A stretch of DNA of 64,000 bases, taken from NCBI RefSeq assembly GCF_015624485.1, contig NZ_CP061378.1:6076001-6140000 (forward strand), given 5' to 3'. Source of the DNA: Bradyrhizobium genosp. L (GTDB lineage Bacteria; Pseudomonadota; Alphaproteobacteria; Rhizobiales; Xanthobacteraceae). The position numbers were made by a program, and so were the translations under genes. This document shows positions 53,147 to 63,282 of the stretch, one piece after another; positions within the stretch are counted from its first letter, which is position 1, and each line of letters starts with the position of its first letter. The notes beneath the pieces were generated by a model. That model was not told the origin of the DNA, ran no database searches, and saw only the letters and a program-made list of their open reading frames with translations.

Positions 53147-55195
53147 TCACGCCGCGTCGCGGTGCGCGGCGATGATCTGGTCGGCGGCGCGGCCGGTCAC
53201 TTCGGCCATGCGGTCGAACTGGCGGGTGAAGGTGCCGGCGCCGGCGGTGGCCGAGCGCAGCTCCACGATCAGGTCGCCGATCTCGGCTTCCGGCATCGTG
53301 GCGCGGACGCAGTCCCAGCCGCTCCAGCCGTCGCGGGTATCGAAGCCGAGGATCTGGCCGCGACGCGCCGACAGGATCGCGTTGATCTTGGCGGTGGCCT
53401 CCGTCGGACAGACGATCTCGACCAGGTGGATCGGCTCCAGCAGCACCGGCTGGCACTGCGGCAGCGCCTCGTTGATTCCCATCCTTGCGGCGGTGCGGAA
53501 CGCGAGGTCGGAGGAATCGACGCTGTGATAGGAGCCGTCGGTCAGTGTGACGTCGACGTCGATGACCGGGAAGCCGAGCGGCCCACGTGCCAGCGCGTCG
53601 ACGACGCCCTCCTCGACCGCGCCGATATAGTTGCGCGGCACCGCGCCGCCGACCACCTTCTCGTGGAATTCGAAGCCGGTCCCGCGCGGCTTCGGCTTGA
53701 CGTCGAGCACGACGTCGCCGAACTGGCCGTGGCCGCCGGACTGCTTCTTGTGCCGGCCGCGCTGGGTGACGGCCTTGCGGATGGTCTCCTGGTAGCCGAT
53801 CGCCGGCGGGTGCGATTTGACGCTGACGCCGTAGCGGTCCTTGAGCCGCTCCTGCGCGACGCGCAGATGCATCTCGCCCTGTCCCCACAGCACGGTGTCG
53901 TGGGTGCGCGGGTTCTGGATCATGGTCAGCGACGGATCCTCCTCGTTCAGCCGCAGCAGCGCCTGGCCGAGCTTGACGTCGTCCTTGCGGTCGGTCGCCG
54001 CTATCGAGATCGACAGTACCGGCGCCGCCGCATCGACCTTCGCCAGCGAAGCTGGCGCGGTCTTGCCGCTCGAGACGGTGTCGCCGGTCTTGATCGCATC
54101 GAGCTTGCCGAGCGCGACGCTGTCGCCGGCCTCCGCCGACGGACGCTTGCTGTCATGCGCGCCCGAGACCGCCAGGATGCCGGAGACGCGCCCGCTCTCG
54201 CCGGACGACGATTGCAGCGTCGCGCCGTCGTCGAGCTTGCCGGCGAGCAGGCGCGCGAACGACAGCTTGCCGCCGTGCTGCAGATGCACGGTCTTGAACA
54301 CGTAAGCCAGCGCGTCCTTCGCCTGCTTCACGCCGAGCCGCTTCGCGGTCTCGGCGACGCCGGGCGCCTCATGGCGCAGCGCCTTCATCAGGCGCAGCAC
54401 GCCGTGCTCGCGCCCGGCCGAGCCGAGCAGCACCGGACAGATCAGGCCGTCGCGCAATTCGCGCGCGAGATCGTCGAACACGGCATCGCGCGGCGGCTGG
54501 ATGTCCTCCAGCAGCTGCTCCATCAGCGCGTCGTCATGGTCGGCGAGCTTCTCCAGCATCGAGAAGCGGGCTTCCTTCTCGCGATCGAGATTGCCGCCGG
54601 CGAGCTCGACCACCTCCGACGGCTTGTGCTCGCGATAGACGAAGGCGCGCTCCAGCGCGAGATCGACGAAACCTTCGATCAGATCGCCGTTCCAGATCGG
54701 GATCTGGCGCAGCACCAGCGGCACGCGCGAGGCCGGCTGCAAGGTGGCGAGCGTCTCGCGGATGCGCTTGTTGGCGCGATCGATCTTGTTCAGGAACAGG
54801 AAACGGGGAATGCCGAGCTCCTCGAGCTCGCGCAGGATGATCTGCAACTGCGGCAGCTTCTTCTCGTCCGCCTCGCAGACCACGACCGCGGCATCGACCG
54901 CCGGCAACGCGGCACGCATGTCGTGCGCGAACTCGACCGAGCCGGGACAATCGATGAAGGTGTAGCTGTCCCCCATGAAGCTGGTGCTGGCTGCGGTGAG
55001 GCCGACGCCCATCTTGTGCTGGCGTGCCTCGGGGCTGGCATCGCCGACGCAGGTTCCGGCATCGACGCTGCCGGCTGACTTGATGGCGCCCGTGCGCGCC
55101 AGGATCGCTTCCAGAAGTGTGGTTTTACCGCTTTGGAAAGGGCCCACCAGCGCGATGCACCGTGGACCTCGGGGACTTCTGACGTCTTGTCCCAT
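53147..55195 (-). CDS. EF-G-like translational GTPase paralog
   Basis: This 682-aa protein has all EF-G domains in order: the G domain with GPFQSGKTT (P-loop, K24), NKID (136-139), domain II, then domains III-V (GMHLRVAQERL-like, GGAVPRNYIGAVEEG, CVRATMPEAEIG). The G3 motif reads DCPGS (82-86) instead of DTPGH. The catalytic His of EF-G is therefore a Ser. Such EF-G-like proteins occur beside normal FusA, so it is not the main EF-G. It may have a recycling or stress role (inference). Confidence 0.88.
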   Translation of the reverse strand: MGQDVRSPRGPRCIALVGPFQSGKTTLLEAILARTGAIKSAGSVDAGTCVGDASPEARQHKMGVGLTAASTSFMGDSYTFIDCPGSVEFAHDMRAALPAVDAAVVVCEADEKKLPQLQIILRELEELGIPRFLFLNKIDRANKRIRETLATLQPASRVPLVLRQIPIWNGDLIEGFVDLALERAFVYREHKPSEVVELAGGNLDREKEARFSMLEKLADHDDALMEQLLEDIQPPRDAVFDDLARELRDGLICPVLLGSAGREHGVLRLMKALRHEAPGVAETAKRLGVKQAKDALAYVFKTVHLQHGGKLSFARLLAGKLDDGATLQSSSGESGRVSGILAVSGAHDSKRPSAEAGDSVALGKLDAIKTGDTVSSGKTAPASLAKVDAAAPVLSISIAATDRKDDVKLGQALLRLNEEDPSLTMIQNPRTHDTVLWGQGEMHLRVAQERLKDRYGVSVKSHPPAIGYQETIRKAVTQRGRHKKQSGGHGQFGDVVLDVKPKPRGTGFEFHEKVVGGAVPRNYIGAVEEGVVDALARGPLGFPVIDVDVTLTDGSYHSVDSSDLAFRTAARMGINEALPQCQPVLLEPIHLVEIVCPTEATAKINAILSARRGQILGFDTRDGWSGWDCVRATMPEAEIGDLIVELRSATAGAGTFTRQFDRMAEVTGRAADQIIAAHRDAA

Positions 55196-55382
55196 TGCCG
55201 CCTCCTCGCTTTGGAGCTCGGCCCATGATTGGGTCGGCGACCTCGAATGCTCCGCCCGTCCGCAAGTTTTGGCAAGCGGGAAAAATCGCTGCGGTGCGGT
55301 GTCGCGGGGTGCGCGCTTATTCCTCTCCCCGTGCTTTGCGGAGAGATTCAAACTTGCGCAGGAGCGGCAGTCGATCGGGAAG

Positions 55383-55880
55383 TTAACGTCCCGGACGCAG
55401 CTCCAGGCTCTCGAGCCCCGCGGCGACATTGACGCCGACCTGGCCCTGCACGCTCAGTGGTTGCAGGGCGATGGTGTTGTCGGAACCGCCGATCAGCACA
55501 TTGCCGCCGACGCCGACGCCGAGCGTCGCGCTGCCCTGCGCGCCGGCATAGTTGCCGGACAGCGCGCCTGGTCCGAGCTGCGCCACCGGGGCGTAGACGC
55601 CCCAGGCCAGCGCCGATTCCTGGGTGATGCCGAGATCGATGCCGACCTTGCGGATGGTCGCGATATAGCGGTCCTCAGGCAGGCCTTCGGCGCGCAGCAC
55701 GCAGCCGAGATTGGTCACGGATCCGACGATGAAGCCGATGCTGGCGCCGCCGCGGCACTCCAAGACACCGACCTGGACGCGCTGCATCGGCTGCTGCGCA
55801 TTGGCGCCGGACATCGAAGTCACGAGCGAGACCGAAAGCGAGACCATGGCGGCAGCGGCGAGGAGGATGAAGCGACGCAT
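55383..55880 (-). CDS. DUF992 secreted protein, paralog 1
   Basis: This 165-aa protein has a signal peptide (FILLAAAAMVSLSVSLVTSM). The DUF992 domain reads QVGVLECRGGASIGFIVGSV, TNLGCVLRAEG, then GIDLGITQESALAWGVYAP and SVQGQVGVNVAAGLESLEL. Two Cys residues at fixed places may form a disulfide. The function is unknown. A paralog lies at 56123. The start at 55880 has GGAG upstream. Confidence 0.88.
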   Translation of the reverse strand: MRRFILLAAAAMVSLSVSLVTSMSGANAQQPMQRVQVGVLECRGGASIGFIVGSVTNLGCVLRAEGLPEDRYIATIRKVGIDLGITQESALAWGVYAPVAQLGPGALSGNYAGAQGSATLGVGVGGNVLIGGSDNTIALQPLSVQGQVGVNVAAGLESLELRPGR

Positions 55881-56077
55881 GTTGGGAAATCTCCGGCTGA
55901 AAAGCGTGATGCGGGCAGAGAACGGGCCGCGCCCCACGGGGCCCGCGCCTGCTATGCCACAACATCGAACTTTCAGCCAGAATTTGACGGGTTCGACCTC
56001 CGATTGTTGCCGGATGTGGCGGCGTTGCTATACACGCTGCCGTCGCGCAGAGGCGGTCGAGCAATCAACGACAAAAA

Positions 56078-56101
56078 AGAGGCCCGCTTTCGCAGGCCTC
56101 T
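56078..56101 (-). terminator. Rho-independent terminator after the DUF992 paralog 2
   Basis: A stem (AGAGGCC/GGCCTCT) with loop CGCTTTCGCA is followed on the minus strand by a run of six T residues. It ends the gene at 56123. Confidence 0.88.
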
Positions 56102-56122
56102 CCGATCAGCATCCTGATCCGC

Positions 56123-56641
56123 TTAGTGGTGGTGGTGATGACGGCGGTGATAGTGCCGGCGCGGACCGCCGTAGCGGACCGGCTCGAGGTCGATGCCGGC
56201 GATGCCGGCCGCGACGTTGAGGCCGGTCTGGCCCTGCACGCTGATCGGCTGCAGCGCGTAGGCGTTGTTCGGGCCGCCGAACAGGAAGTTGCCGCCGGCA
56301 CCGAGGCCGACCGATGCGTTGACGCCGACGCCGCCGTAGCTGCCGGCGAGCGCGCCGCGCGGAAGCGTCGTGGTCGGCGCGGTCACGGCCCAGGCGAGCT
56401 GCGACTGCGCGGTGAAGCCGAGGTCGACGCCGATCCGCTTCACGGTCGCGACATAGGGCTCGGGCCGGCGGCCGCCGCTCTGGAACACGCATTCAAGCTG
56501 GGTGACGGAGCCGACGACGAAGCCGACATTCTGTCCGCCCTGGCATTGCAGGACGCCAGCCTGAACCTGCGGCGTCGCGTTGGCGGTGGCGATCGGCGCC
56601 AGCAGCGCGAGCGTGGCGAGGGTGAGGGTCGAAAGTCGCAT
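56123..56641 (-). CDS. DUF992 secreted protein with histidine-rich tail, paralog 2
   Basis: This 172-aa protein has a signal peptide (STLTLATLALLAPIATANAT). The DUF992 domain is QAGVLQCQGGQNVGFVVGSV ... GVDLGFTAQSQLAWAV ... VQGQTGLNVAAGIAGIDLEP. The C-terminal RRHYHRRHHHHH is absent from paralog 1 and is a plausible metal-binding tail. It has its own terminator, so it is a separate transcript. Confidence 0.88.
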   Translation of the reverse strand: MRLSTLTLATLALLAPIATANATPQVQAGVLQCQGGQNVGFVVGSVTQLECVFQSGGRRPEPYVATVKRIGVDLGFTAQSQLAWAVTAPTTTLPRGALAGSYGGVGVNASVGLGAGGNFLFGGPNNAYALQPISVQGQTGLNVAAGIAGIDLEPVRYGGPRRHYHRRHHHHH

Positions 56642-56841
56642 TTGGGTCTGTCTCCGCAGGTGAACTGAAATTGCGCGGCGGACACAAGTGAAGCGTCGTG
56701 TCCAAAACAAGGCAGCGCGCAAAGACGCCCTAAAAACTTCCCGCGTGTGGCATCGATGCCCACGCGCATCGTGAACGAGATGAGAAGGATGTGATTTGAC
56801 TTGCCGATTTTACCGGCGCGCACGATCTCAAACACAAACAG

Positions 56842-56872
56842 AAACGTTCCCGCACAGAGTGCGGGAACGTTT
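56842..56872. terminator. Rho-independent terminator after aspC
   Basis: A 14-bp perfect stem (AAACGTTCCCGCAC/GTGCGGGAACGTTT) with loop AGA lies 31 bases after the aminotransferase stop. It can work in both directions. Confidence 0.9.
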
Positions 56873-56902
56873 TCTTCGAGCGAAACCGATGAGCGCAGAT
56901 CG

Positions 56903-58690
<1,788 letters not shown>

Positions 58691-59344
58691 ATGTACAAGC
58701 TCTATTCGATGCAGCGCTCCGGCAACAGCTACAAGGTCCGGCTCGCGCTCGCGCTCCTGAACACGCCGTACCAGGCGATCGAGATCGACATCCTGCGCGG
58801 CGAGAGCCGCACCCCGGACTTCCTGGCCAAGAACCCGAGCGGCCAGGTGCCGCTGCTCGAGGTCGCCGACGGCCGCTATCTCGCCGAGTCCAACGCCATC
58901 CTCTGGTACGTCGCGATCGGTACGCCGCTAGCGCCGGAGTCGCGGATCGAGCGCGCCGAGGCGTTGCAGTGGATGTTCTTCGAGCAGCACGCGCTGGAGC
59001 CGAACATCGGCGCCGCCTATTTCTGGTTGTCGCTGGTTCGAGGCGGCCGCGATCTGCAGACGCACGCGCTGGAGGATTGGATGGAGCGCGGCTATGCCGC
59101 GCTGCAGGTGATGGAGAATCACCTCAAAGACCATGCCTACTTCGCCGCCGAGCAGTTCACGGTCGCCGACATCGCGCTCTACGGCTACACCCACGTCGCC
59201 GACCGCTGCGACTTCGACCTCGCGACCTTCCCGTCGGTCCGCGCCTGGCTGAAACGGGTCGAGCAGACCCCCGGCTTCGTCGCCATGGATTGGCAGCCGG
59301 CTCCCGAGATCGGGCCTGAGCCGCGCCTCGCGGCCGGGGTCTGA
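58691..59344 (+). CDS. Glutathione S-transferase, second copy
   Basis: This 217-aa GST has MYKLYSMQRSGNSYKVRLAL and SGQVPLLEVADGRYLAESNA in the thioredoxin domain. The C-terminal domain has FTVADIALYGYTHVADRCDF. The ATG at 58691 lies next to a tandem repeat and lacks a clear ribosome-binding site. A GTG at 58676 would be in frame (adds NPDA). The substrate is unknown. It is related to the GST at 41429. Confidence 0.9.
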   Translation: MYKLYSMQRSGNSYKVRLALALLNTPYQAIEIDILRGESRTPDFLAKNPSGQVPLLEVADGRYLAESNAILWYVAIGTPLAPESRIERAEALQWMFFEQHALEPNIGAAYFWLSLVRGGRDLQTHALEDWMERGYAALQVMENHLKDHAYFAAEQFTVADIALYGYTHVADRCDFDLATFPSVRAWLKRVEQTPGFVAMDWQPAPEIGPEPRLAAGV

Positions 59345-59511
59345 ACAGCGGGGATAGCGGGAAAACTGCTTAAATAGCGGGCAAAACCCTGACCGGCGTC
59401 ATGTTTCTGCCGTTTTCTGGGGACCCAGCCGCCGCAATCTTGCCTGCGACGATCAGCAGATTCGTGCGGATGTCGCGAGTGATTCGCTCGCGGCCCGAGG
59501 GATTTAGACCC

Positions 59512-59688
59512 ATGACGCGGTTGCCCGGCACGACCGGCTTCCAGGGCCGCCCTGCCCCAGTGGCATCGTCGCGGCTGACGAACGCGATCGCCGCATCGCT
59601 CGCGATCGGCGCGCTGGCACTCTGCCTCGTCGTCATGCTCACGCTGCTGTCGAGCGGCATCACGATGGCAACGCCGATACCGACATGA
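59512..59688 (+). CDS. Small one-span membrane protein (58 aa)
   Basis: The product MTRLPGTTGFQGRPAPVASS has one hydrophobic segment (AIAASLAIGALALCLVVMLT). It is probably a membrane peptide. A longer in-frame start at 59401 would add 37 residues. No family is recognised. It sits just before another small membrane peptide. Confidence 0.45.
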   Translation: MTRLPGTTGFQGRPAPVASSRLTNAIAASLAIGALALCLVVMLTLLSSGITMATPIPT

Positions 59689-59750
59689 TCCGCCACTTCC
59701 TGACAGCACATTGACGCGCGAAAGGCGCGGTAAGAGACGGCGCGACCCCC

Positions 59751-59891
59751 ATGTTGAAGACACCAGTCGGACTAGTGACGATGACCTTGACGGTCGCGAT
59801 CCTGCTCGCGGCATCGCTCCTGATCGTGACCGGCACGCAGGGCGAAGACCGCGCCAATCCGATGCGCGTGATGACGCCCATCGGGAGATAG
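59751..59891 (+). CDS. Small one-span membrane peptide (46 aa)
   Basis: The product MLKTPVGLVTMTLTVAILLA continues ASLLIVTGTQGEDRANPM and ends IGR. This is one hydrophobic helix with a short polar tail. The reading frame is closed on both sides. The ribosome-binding site is weak. It could be a small membrane protein. Homologs in related genomes would be decisive. Confidence 0.45.
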   Translation: MLKTPVGLVTMTLTVAILLAASLLIVTGTQGEDRANPMRVMTPIGR

Positions 59892-59905
59892 GATAGCCCG
59901 CGCTA

Positions 59906-60256
59906 TCACCATTTGTGGAAGATGAAGAACGCGCCGGCGGCGATGAAGGCAAAGCCCAGTGCGTGATTCCAGCCGAGCGGCTCTTTCAGATACAACACCG
60001 AGAAGCCGGCGAACACGACCAGCGTGATCACCTCCTGCATGGTCTTGAGCTGGGCTGCCGAATACACCGCGCTGCCCCAGCGATTGGCCGGCACTGCCAG
60101 CCAGTATTCGAAGAAGGCGATTCCCCAGCTCACCATGATCACGATGGGCAGCGGATGATCCTTGAACTTGAGATGACCGTACCAGGCGAAGGTCATGAAG
60201 ACGTTGGAGCCAAGCAGCATCAGGATCGGCAGCAGTGACGGCGAAATGGCGGGCAT
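59906..60256 (-). CDS. DUF486/DMT-like membrane protein
   Basis: This 116-aa protein has four hydrophobic segments (ILMLLGSNVFMTFAWYGHL, IVIMVSWGIAFFEYWLAVP, VITLVVFAGFSVLYLKEPLG, FIAAGAFFIFHKW). This is the DUF486 pattern. AGAGGAC lies before ATG 60256. The family belongs to the small drug/metabolite transporter group. The function is not known. Confidence 0.9.
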   Translation of the reverse strand: MPAISPSLLPILMLLGSNVFMTFAWYGHLKFKDHPLPIVIMVSWGIAFFEYWLAVPANRWGSAVYSAAQLKTMQEVITLVVFAGFSVLYLKEPLGWNHALGFAFIAAGAFFIFHKW

Positions 60257-60453
60257 CGATGTCCTCTTGAATTGCGGCACGCGGTAACCCGCTTGCCCGG
60301 AACCGGGTTCCCTGCCCGTCTCATATCATTTGATTTGAAGGCGATGAAAGTCTGTTCGGCCCAGGCAAGTGCCGCTTAACGGTCGGGACGGAAATGCCGG
60401 TCCTGTTGCAGCCCTGTCGTCAACCTGCGGCCCTATTGTTCGTTGGACAGACA

Positions 60454-61056
60454 ATGAGAACGAACATGCGGTTCGACTGGCGCGCAATTTTCGGTCCGGC
60501 CCTGGCGGCGCTCGCAGCCGCCGGAAGCGGCATGATCAGGTGGATGTCGCAACAGAAATCGCGCGACGCCTGCGCCGCCGAACAGCAGCATCACGCGACC
60601 GCAGCGCGGCTTGCCGCCGCGCTCGACCAGGTCGATATCGGCATCGTGCTGCTCGACACGGATACCCGCGCCGAATTCATCAACCGCGCCTTCCGCGATT
60701 ATTTCGCGCTCTCCGACGCGCAAGCCGCGAGCAAACCGCCCTTCATTGCGCTGATGTATCATGGCCGCGACACCGGCGCCTACGAGCTGCCGGAAGACGA
60801 GCTCGCCGCCTTCATCGCCAATCGCATGGCGATGGTGCGCGCCGGCGATGCCACGCCGATCAACATCAACCTTGCCGACGGCCAGGTGCTGCGCTTCGCC
60901 TGCACGGCGCTGCCCGACGGCGGCCGCATGCTGAGCTACACGCCGGTGACCGATCTGGTGCGGCACGGCGATGATCCGGCCAAGGCCGACTTCTATCGCG
61001 CGCAGCGCGCCGGCCGCGAGCGCCACCTGGCGCGGCTGATGCGCGCCGCCGAGTGA
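60454..61056 (+). CDS. PAS-domain protein
   Basis: This protein of about 200 aa has a short hydrophobic N terminus (IFGPALAALAAAGSGMI) and a PAS fold (LDQVDIGIVLLDTDTRAEFI, NRAFRDYFAL, NLADGQVLRFACTALPDGGR). There is no kinase or cyclase domain, so it is a stand-alone sensor or adaptor. A start at 60466 is also possible. The gene is divergent from DUF486 and 86 bases before a GNAT gene. Confidence 0.8.
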   Translation: MRTNMRFDWRAIFGPALAALAAAGSGMIRWMSQQKSRDACAAEQQHHATAARLAAALDQVDIGIVLLDTDTRAEFINRAFRDYFALSDAQAASKPPFIALMYHGRDTGAYELPEDELAAFIANRMAMVRAGDATPININLADGQVLRFACTALPDGGRMLSYTPVTDLVRHGDDPAKADFYRAQRAGRERHLARLMRAAE

Positions 61057-61142
61057 GGCGCAGCATTGCTTCGCACGATTGATCCTGCGTGACGGCGACG
61101 ATAGAACGTTGCCGAGCGTTCGCCCACAACGCAGGATTGATC

Positions 61143-61604
61143 ATGTCCGACGACGTCACCATCCGCTTCGTCACAAGGCAGGACTACGCGCAGTGGCTTC
61201 CGCTGTGGGACGGCTACAACGCGTTCTACGGACGTTCGGGACCGACGGCGCTCGCGCCCGAGATCACCGCGATGACGTGGGCGCGCTTCTTCGATGCGTA
61301 TGAGCCGGTGCACGCGCTGGTCGCCGACGCCGGCGGCACGCTGCTCGGGCTGACGCACTATCTGTTGCATCGCTCGACCACCGCGATCGAGCCGACCTGC
61401 TATCTGCAAGACCTCTTCACCAGCGCAGCCGCGCGTGGCAAGGGCGTCGGCCGCGCGTTGATCAACGGCGTCTACGCCCAGGCGAAGCTCGCCGGCTCGC
61501 CGCGGGTCTACTGGCAGACCCACGAGACCAATCACACCGCGATGCAGCTTTATGACAAGGTCGCGGAGAAGCCGGGCTTCGTGATCTATCGCAAGATCTT
61601 CTGA
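61143..61604 (+). CDS. GNAT-family acetyltransferase
   Basis: This 153-aa protein has the GNAT layout (IRFVTRQDYAQWLPLWDGYN, LQDLFTSAAARGKGVGRALI, HETNHTAMQLYDKVAEKPGF). RGKGVG is the acetyl-CoA loop. An N-terminal LPLWDGYNAFYG is typical of a known subgroup of GNATs. The acceptor is unknown. A strong terminator follows 120 bases downstream. Confidence 0.9.
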   Translation: MSDDVTIRFVTRQDYAQWLPLWDGYNAFYGRSGPTALAPEITAMTWARFFDAYEPVHALVADAGGTLLGLTHYLLHRSTTAIEPTCYLQDLFTSAAARGKGVGRALINGVYAQAKLAGSPRVYWQTHETNHTAMQLYDKVAEKPGFVIYRKIF

Positions 61605-61726
61605 GCACACCGCAGAACCGCTGGCCTCCCTGTGGATTGCATCCAGGTGTCACCGGCGCGTTACAAAGCCCGGCTAGGCTTTTGCTTGCGTAAGATCAGG
61701 CCCCCCGTCTCGGATCTCGCGCCACG
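61605..61726. other. Region between GNAT and a strong terminator, possible small RNA
   Basis: These 122 bases carry no coding frame of note. They may be the 3' UTR of the GNAT gene or a small RNA ended by the hairpin at 61727. Weak -35/-10-like sequences are present (TTGCAT, TAAGAT). Confidence 0.3.
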
Positions 61727-61770
61727 AGCGGTCCCCGTCAGTCGCCGCGTCTGACCGGGACCGCTTTTTT
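61727..61770 (+). terminator. Strong Rho-independent terminator
   Basis: A stem AGCGGTCCC-C-GTCAG / CTGAC-C-GGGACCGCT (14 pairs with one C/C mismatch) with a 9-base loop is followed by six T residues. Confidence 0.92.
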
Positions 61771-61913
61771 CTTGCACGCTTTTTTGCAGCATCGCCATGC
61801 GCCTGTCCCGGCGGAGCGGAACCCTGTCCGCCCCGGCACGCGCGTCACAATGAGGAGATGGCGGTGATCGACCGGAACACGAGAGGATAGTTATCGCGCG
61901 GCCTAACCACGGA

Positions 61914-62036
61914 CGTCGTCCCGGCGAAGGCCGGGACCCATAACCACAAATGTATGTTGTTATGCCGTGCTGCGGCCCCGGCGTCTTCCAACAATCAAGA
62001 ACGGTGGCTATGGGTCCCGGCCTTCGCCGGGACGAC
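61914..62036. repeat. MITE-like composite inverted repeat, core type B
   Basis: Arms at 61914-61941 and 62010-62036 flank a core related to the element at 23746-23870. It lies at the 3' end of the DUF1501 gene. Confidence 0.85.
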
Positions 62037-62056
62037 ACTGTGGGTGTGGCCCGCGC

Positions 62057-63280
62057 TTACACCACCAGCCCCTTGATCGGTTTCACCGGCGCGCTGTCGG
62101 GGAACACCGCATCCGCCAGCGCGCGCTCGCCGATGCCGAACTGGTCGTGCAGCACGCCCTTGATCACGGCGCGCAGATCCGTCGTCGGGGCGAGATCGCG
62201 GGCCTGGTAGAGATTGGCTACCTTCAGGCCCGGCCAATCGGTGATCATGCGGCCGCCGCTCACCGCGCCGCCGGCGAGCAGTGCGATGGTGCCGGTGCCG
62301 TGGTCGGTGCCTTCGGTGCCGTTGATGCGCGCGGTGCGGCCGAACTCGGTGGCGACCACGATCACGGTGTCTCGCCAGCGTGGCCCAAGGCCGCTTTCGA
62401 ACTCGGCGAGCGCGCCGTCGAGCCCGCCGAGCAACTGCGCGAGGCGCCCGACCGGGCCGCCCTCATTGGCGTGAGTGTCCCAGCCGTCGAAGGCGAGCGC
62501 GCCGATCCGCGGGCCGTCATCGGCCGCCATCAGTTTCGCAGCGCCTCGCGCCACGAGCCGCATCGCGGCCGCAGCGCCGCCGCCCGGCTTCGGCCGCATC
62601 GCTTCGCCCTGCGCCTGCTTCTCGAGCTGCAGGCCCTGCGTCAACGCGCCGGCCAATGCGGGATCGCGGTGCTGGTAGAGATCGAGCAGCCGCGTCCCGG
62701 TGTCGTCGGCGGCCTGCGGCAGCGTCACCGGCGCCCAGCCGACGGTCGGCGCTGTGCCGCGCAGCACCAGCGGCGTGGTCGGGCCGACCGCGAGCGCGCT
62801 CATCACCCGCTCGCCCCTGGGCAACGCCTCCAGCGCCCGGTTGAGCCAGCCCGACTGCACGCGGCCCGGGCCGGGAAAGCCGCTCTCCAGCACGTCCTGC
62901 CCGTCGAAATGCGAACGGTCGCGATAGGCGGTTGCGACGGCATGCACCACCGCGGCCTGCTTGGCGCGATACATCCGCGCAAATTCCGGCATCGCCGGAT
63001 GCAGACCGAAGAAGGAATCGAGCATCACCGCAGCGTTCGGCCCATCGGACCGCAGCGCGATCGCGCCATGGAGTGCGGCATAGTCGGGATCGCCAATCGG
63101 CGCGACGGTGGCGAGGCCATCGAGCGCGCCGCGCAGGATGATGACAACGAAGCGCGGATCGCGGCCGTCCGCCGCGCGAGCCAATCTCGGCAAATACGCC
63201 CACGCCGCAAACGACGCGCCGCCGAGCAGCAGCGCGCGCCGCGACGTCGCCTGCATCACCAAGCCCTCAGAGCATGCCAT
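62057..63280 (-). CDS. DUF1501 protein with twin-arginine signal
   Basis: This 407-aa protein starts best at ATG 63280, which is 6 bases from AGGAG. It has a Tat-type signal (TSRRALLLGGASFAAWA). The DUF1501 domain (FVVIILRGALDGLATVAPIG, LHPAMPEFARMYRAKQAAVV, FDGWDTHANEGGPVGRLAQL, VIVVATEFGRTARINGTEGT) belongs to the alkaline-phosphatase/sulfatase-like group. The enzyme activity is unknown. It follows the DUF1800 gene with overlap or a very short gap. Confidence 0.92.
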   Translation of the reverse strand: MACSEGLVMQATSRRALLLGGASFAAWAYLPRLARAADGRDPRFVVIILRGALDGLATVAPIGDPDYAALHGAIALRSDGPNAAVMLDSFFGLHPAMPEFARMYRAKQAAVVHAVATAYRDRSHFDGQDVLESGFPGPGRVQSGWLNRALEALPRGERVMSALAVGPTTPLVLRGTAPTVGWAPVTLPQAADDTGTRLLDLYQHRDPALAGALTQGLQLEKQAQGEAMRPKPGGGAAAAMRLVARGAAKLMAADDGPRIGALAFDGWDTHANEGGPVGRLAQLLGGLDGALAEFESGLGPRWRDTVIVVATEFGRTARINGTEGTDHGTGTIALLAGGAVSGGRMITDWPGLKVANLYQARDLAPTTDLRAVIKGVLHDQFGIGERALADAVFPDSAPVKPIKGLVV

Positions 63281-63282
63281 CG

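Noticed and set aside
53111..55078. 655-codon plus-strand frame
   Set aside because: It is antisense to the EF-G-like gene. GC-rich third positions leave the opposite frame open. The product has no recognisable motif.
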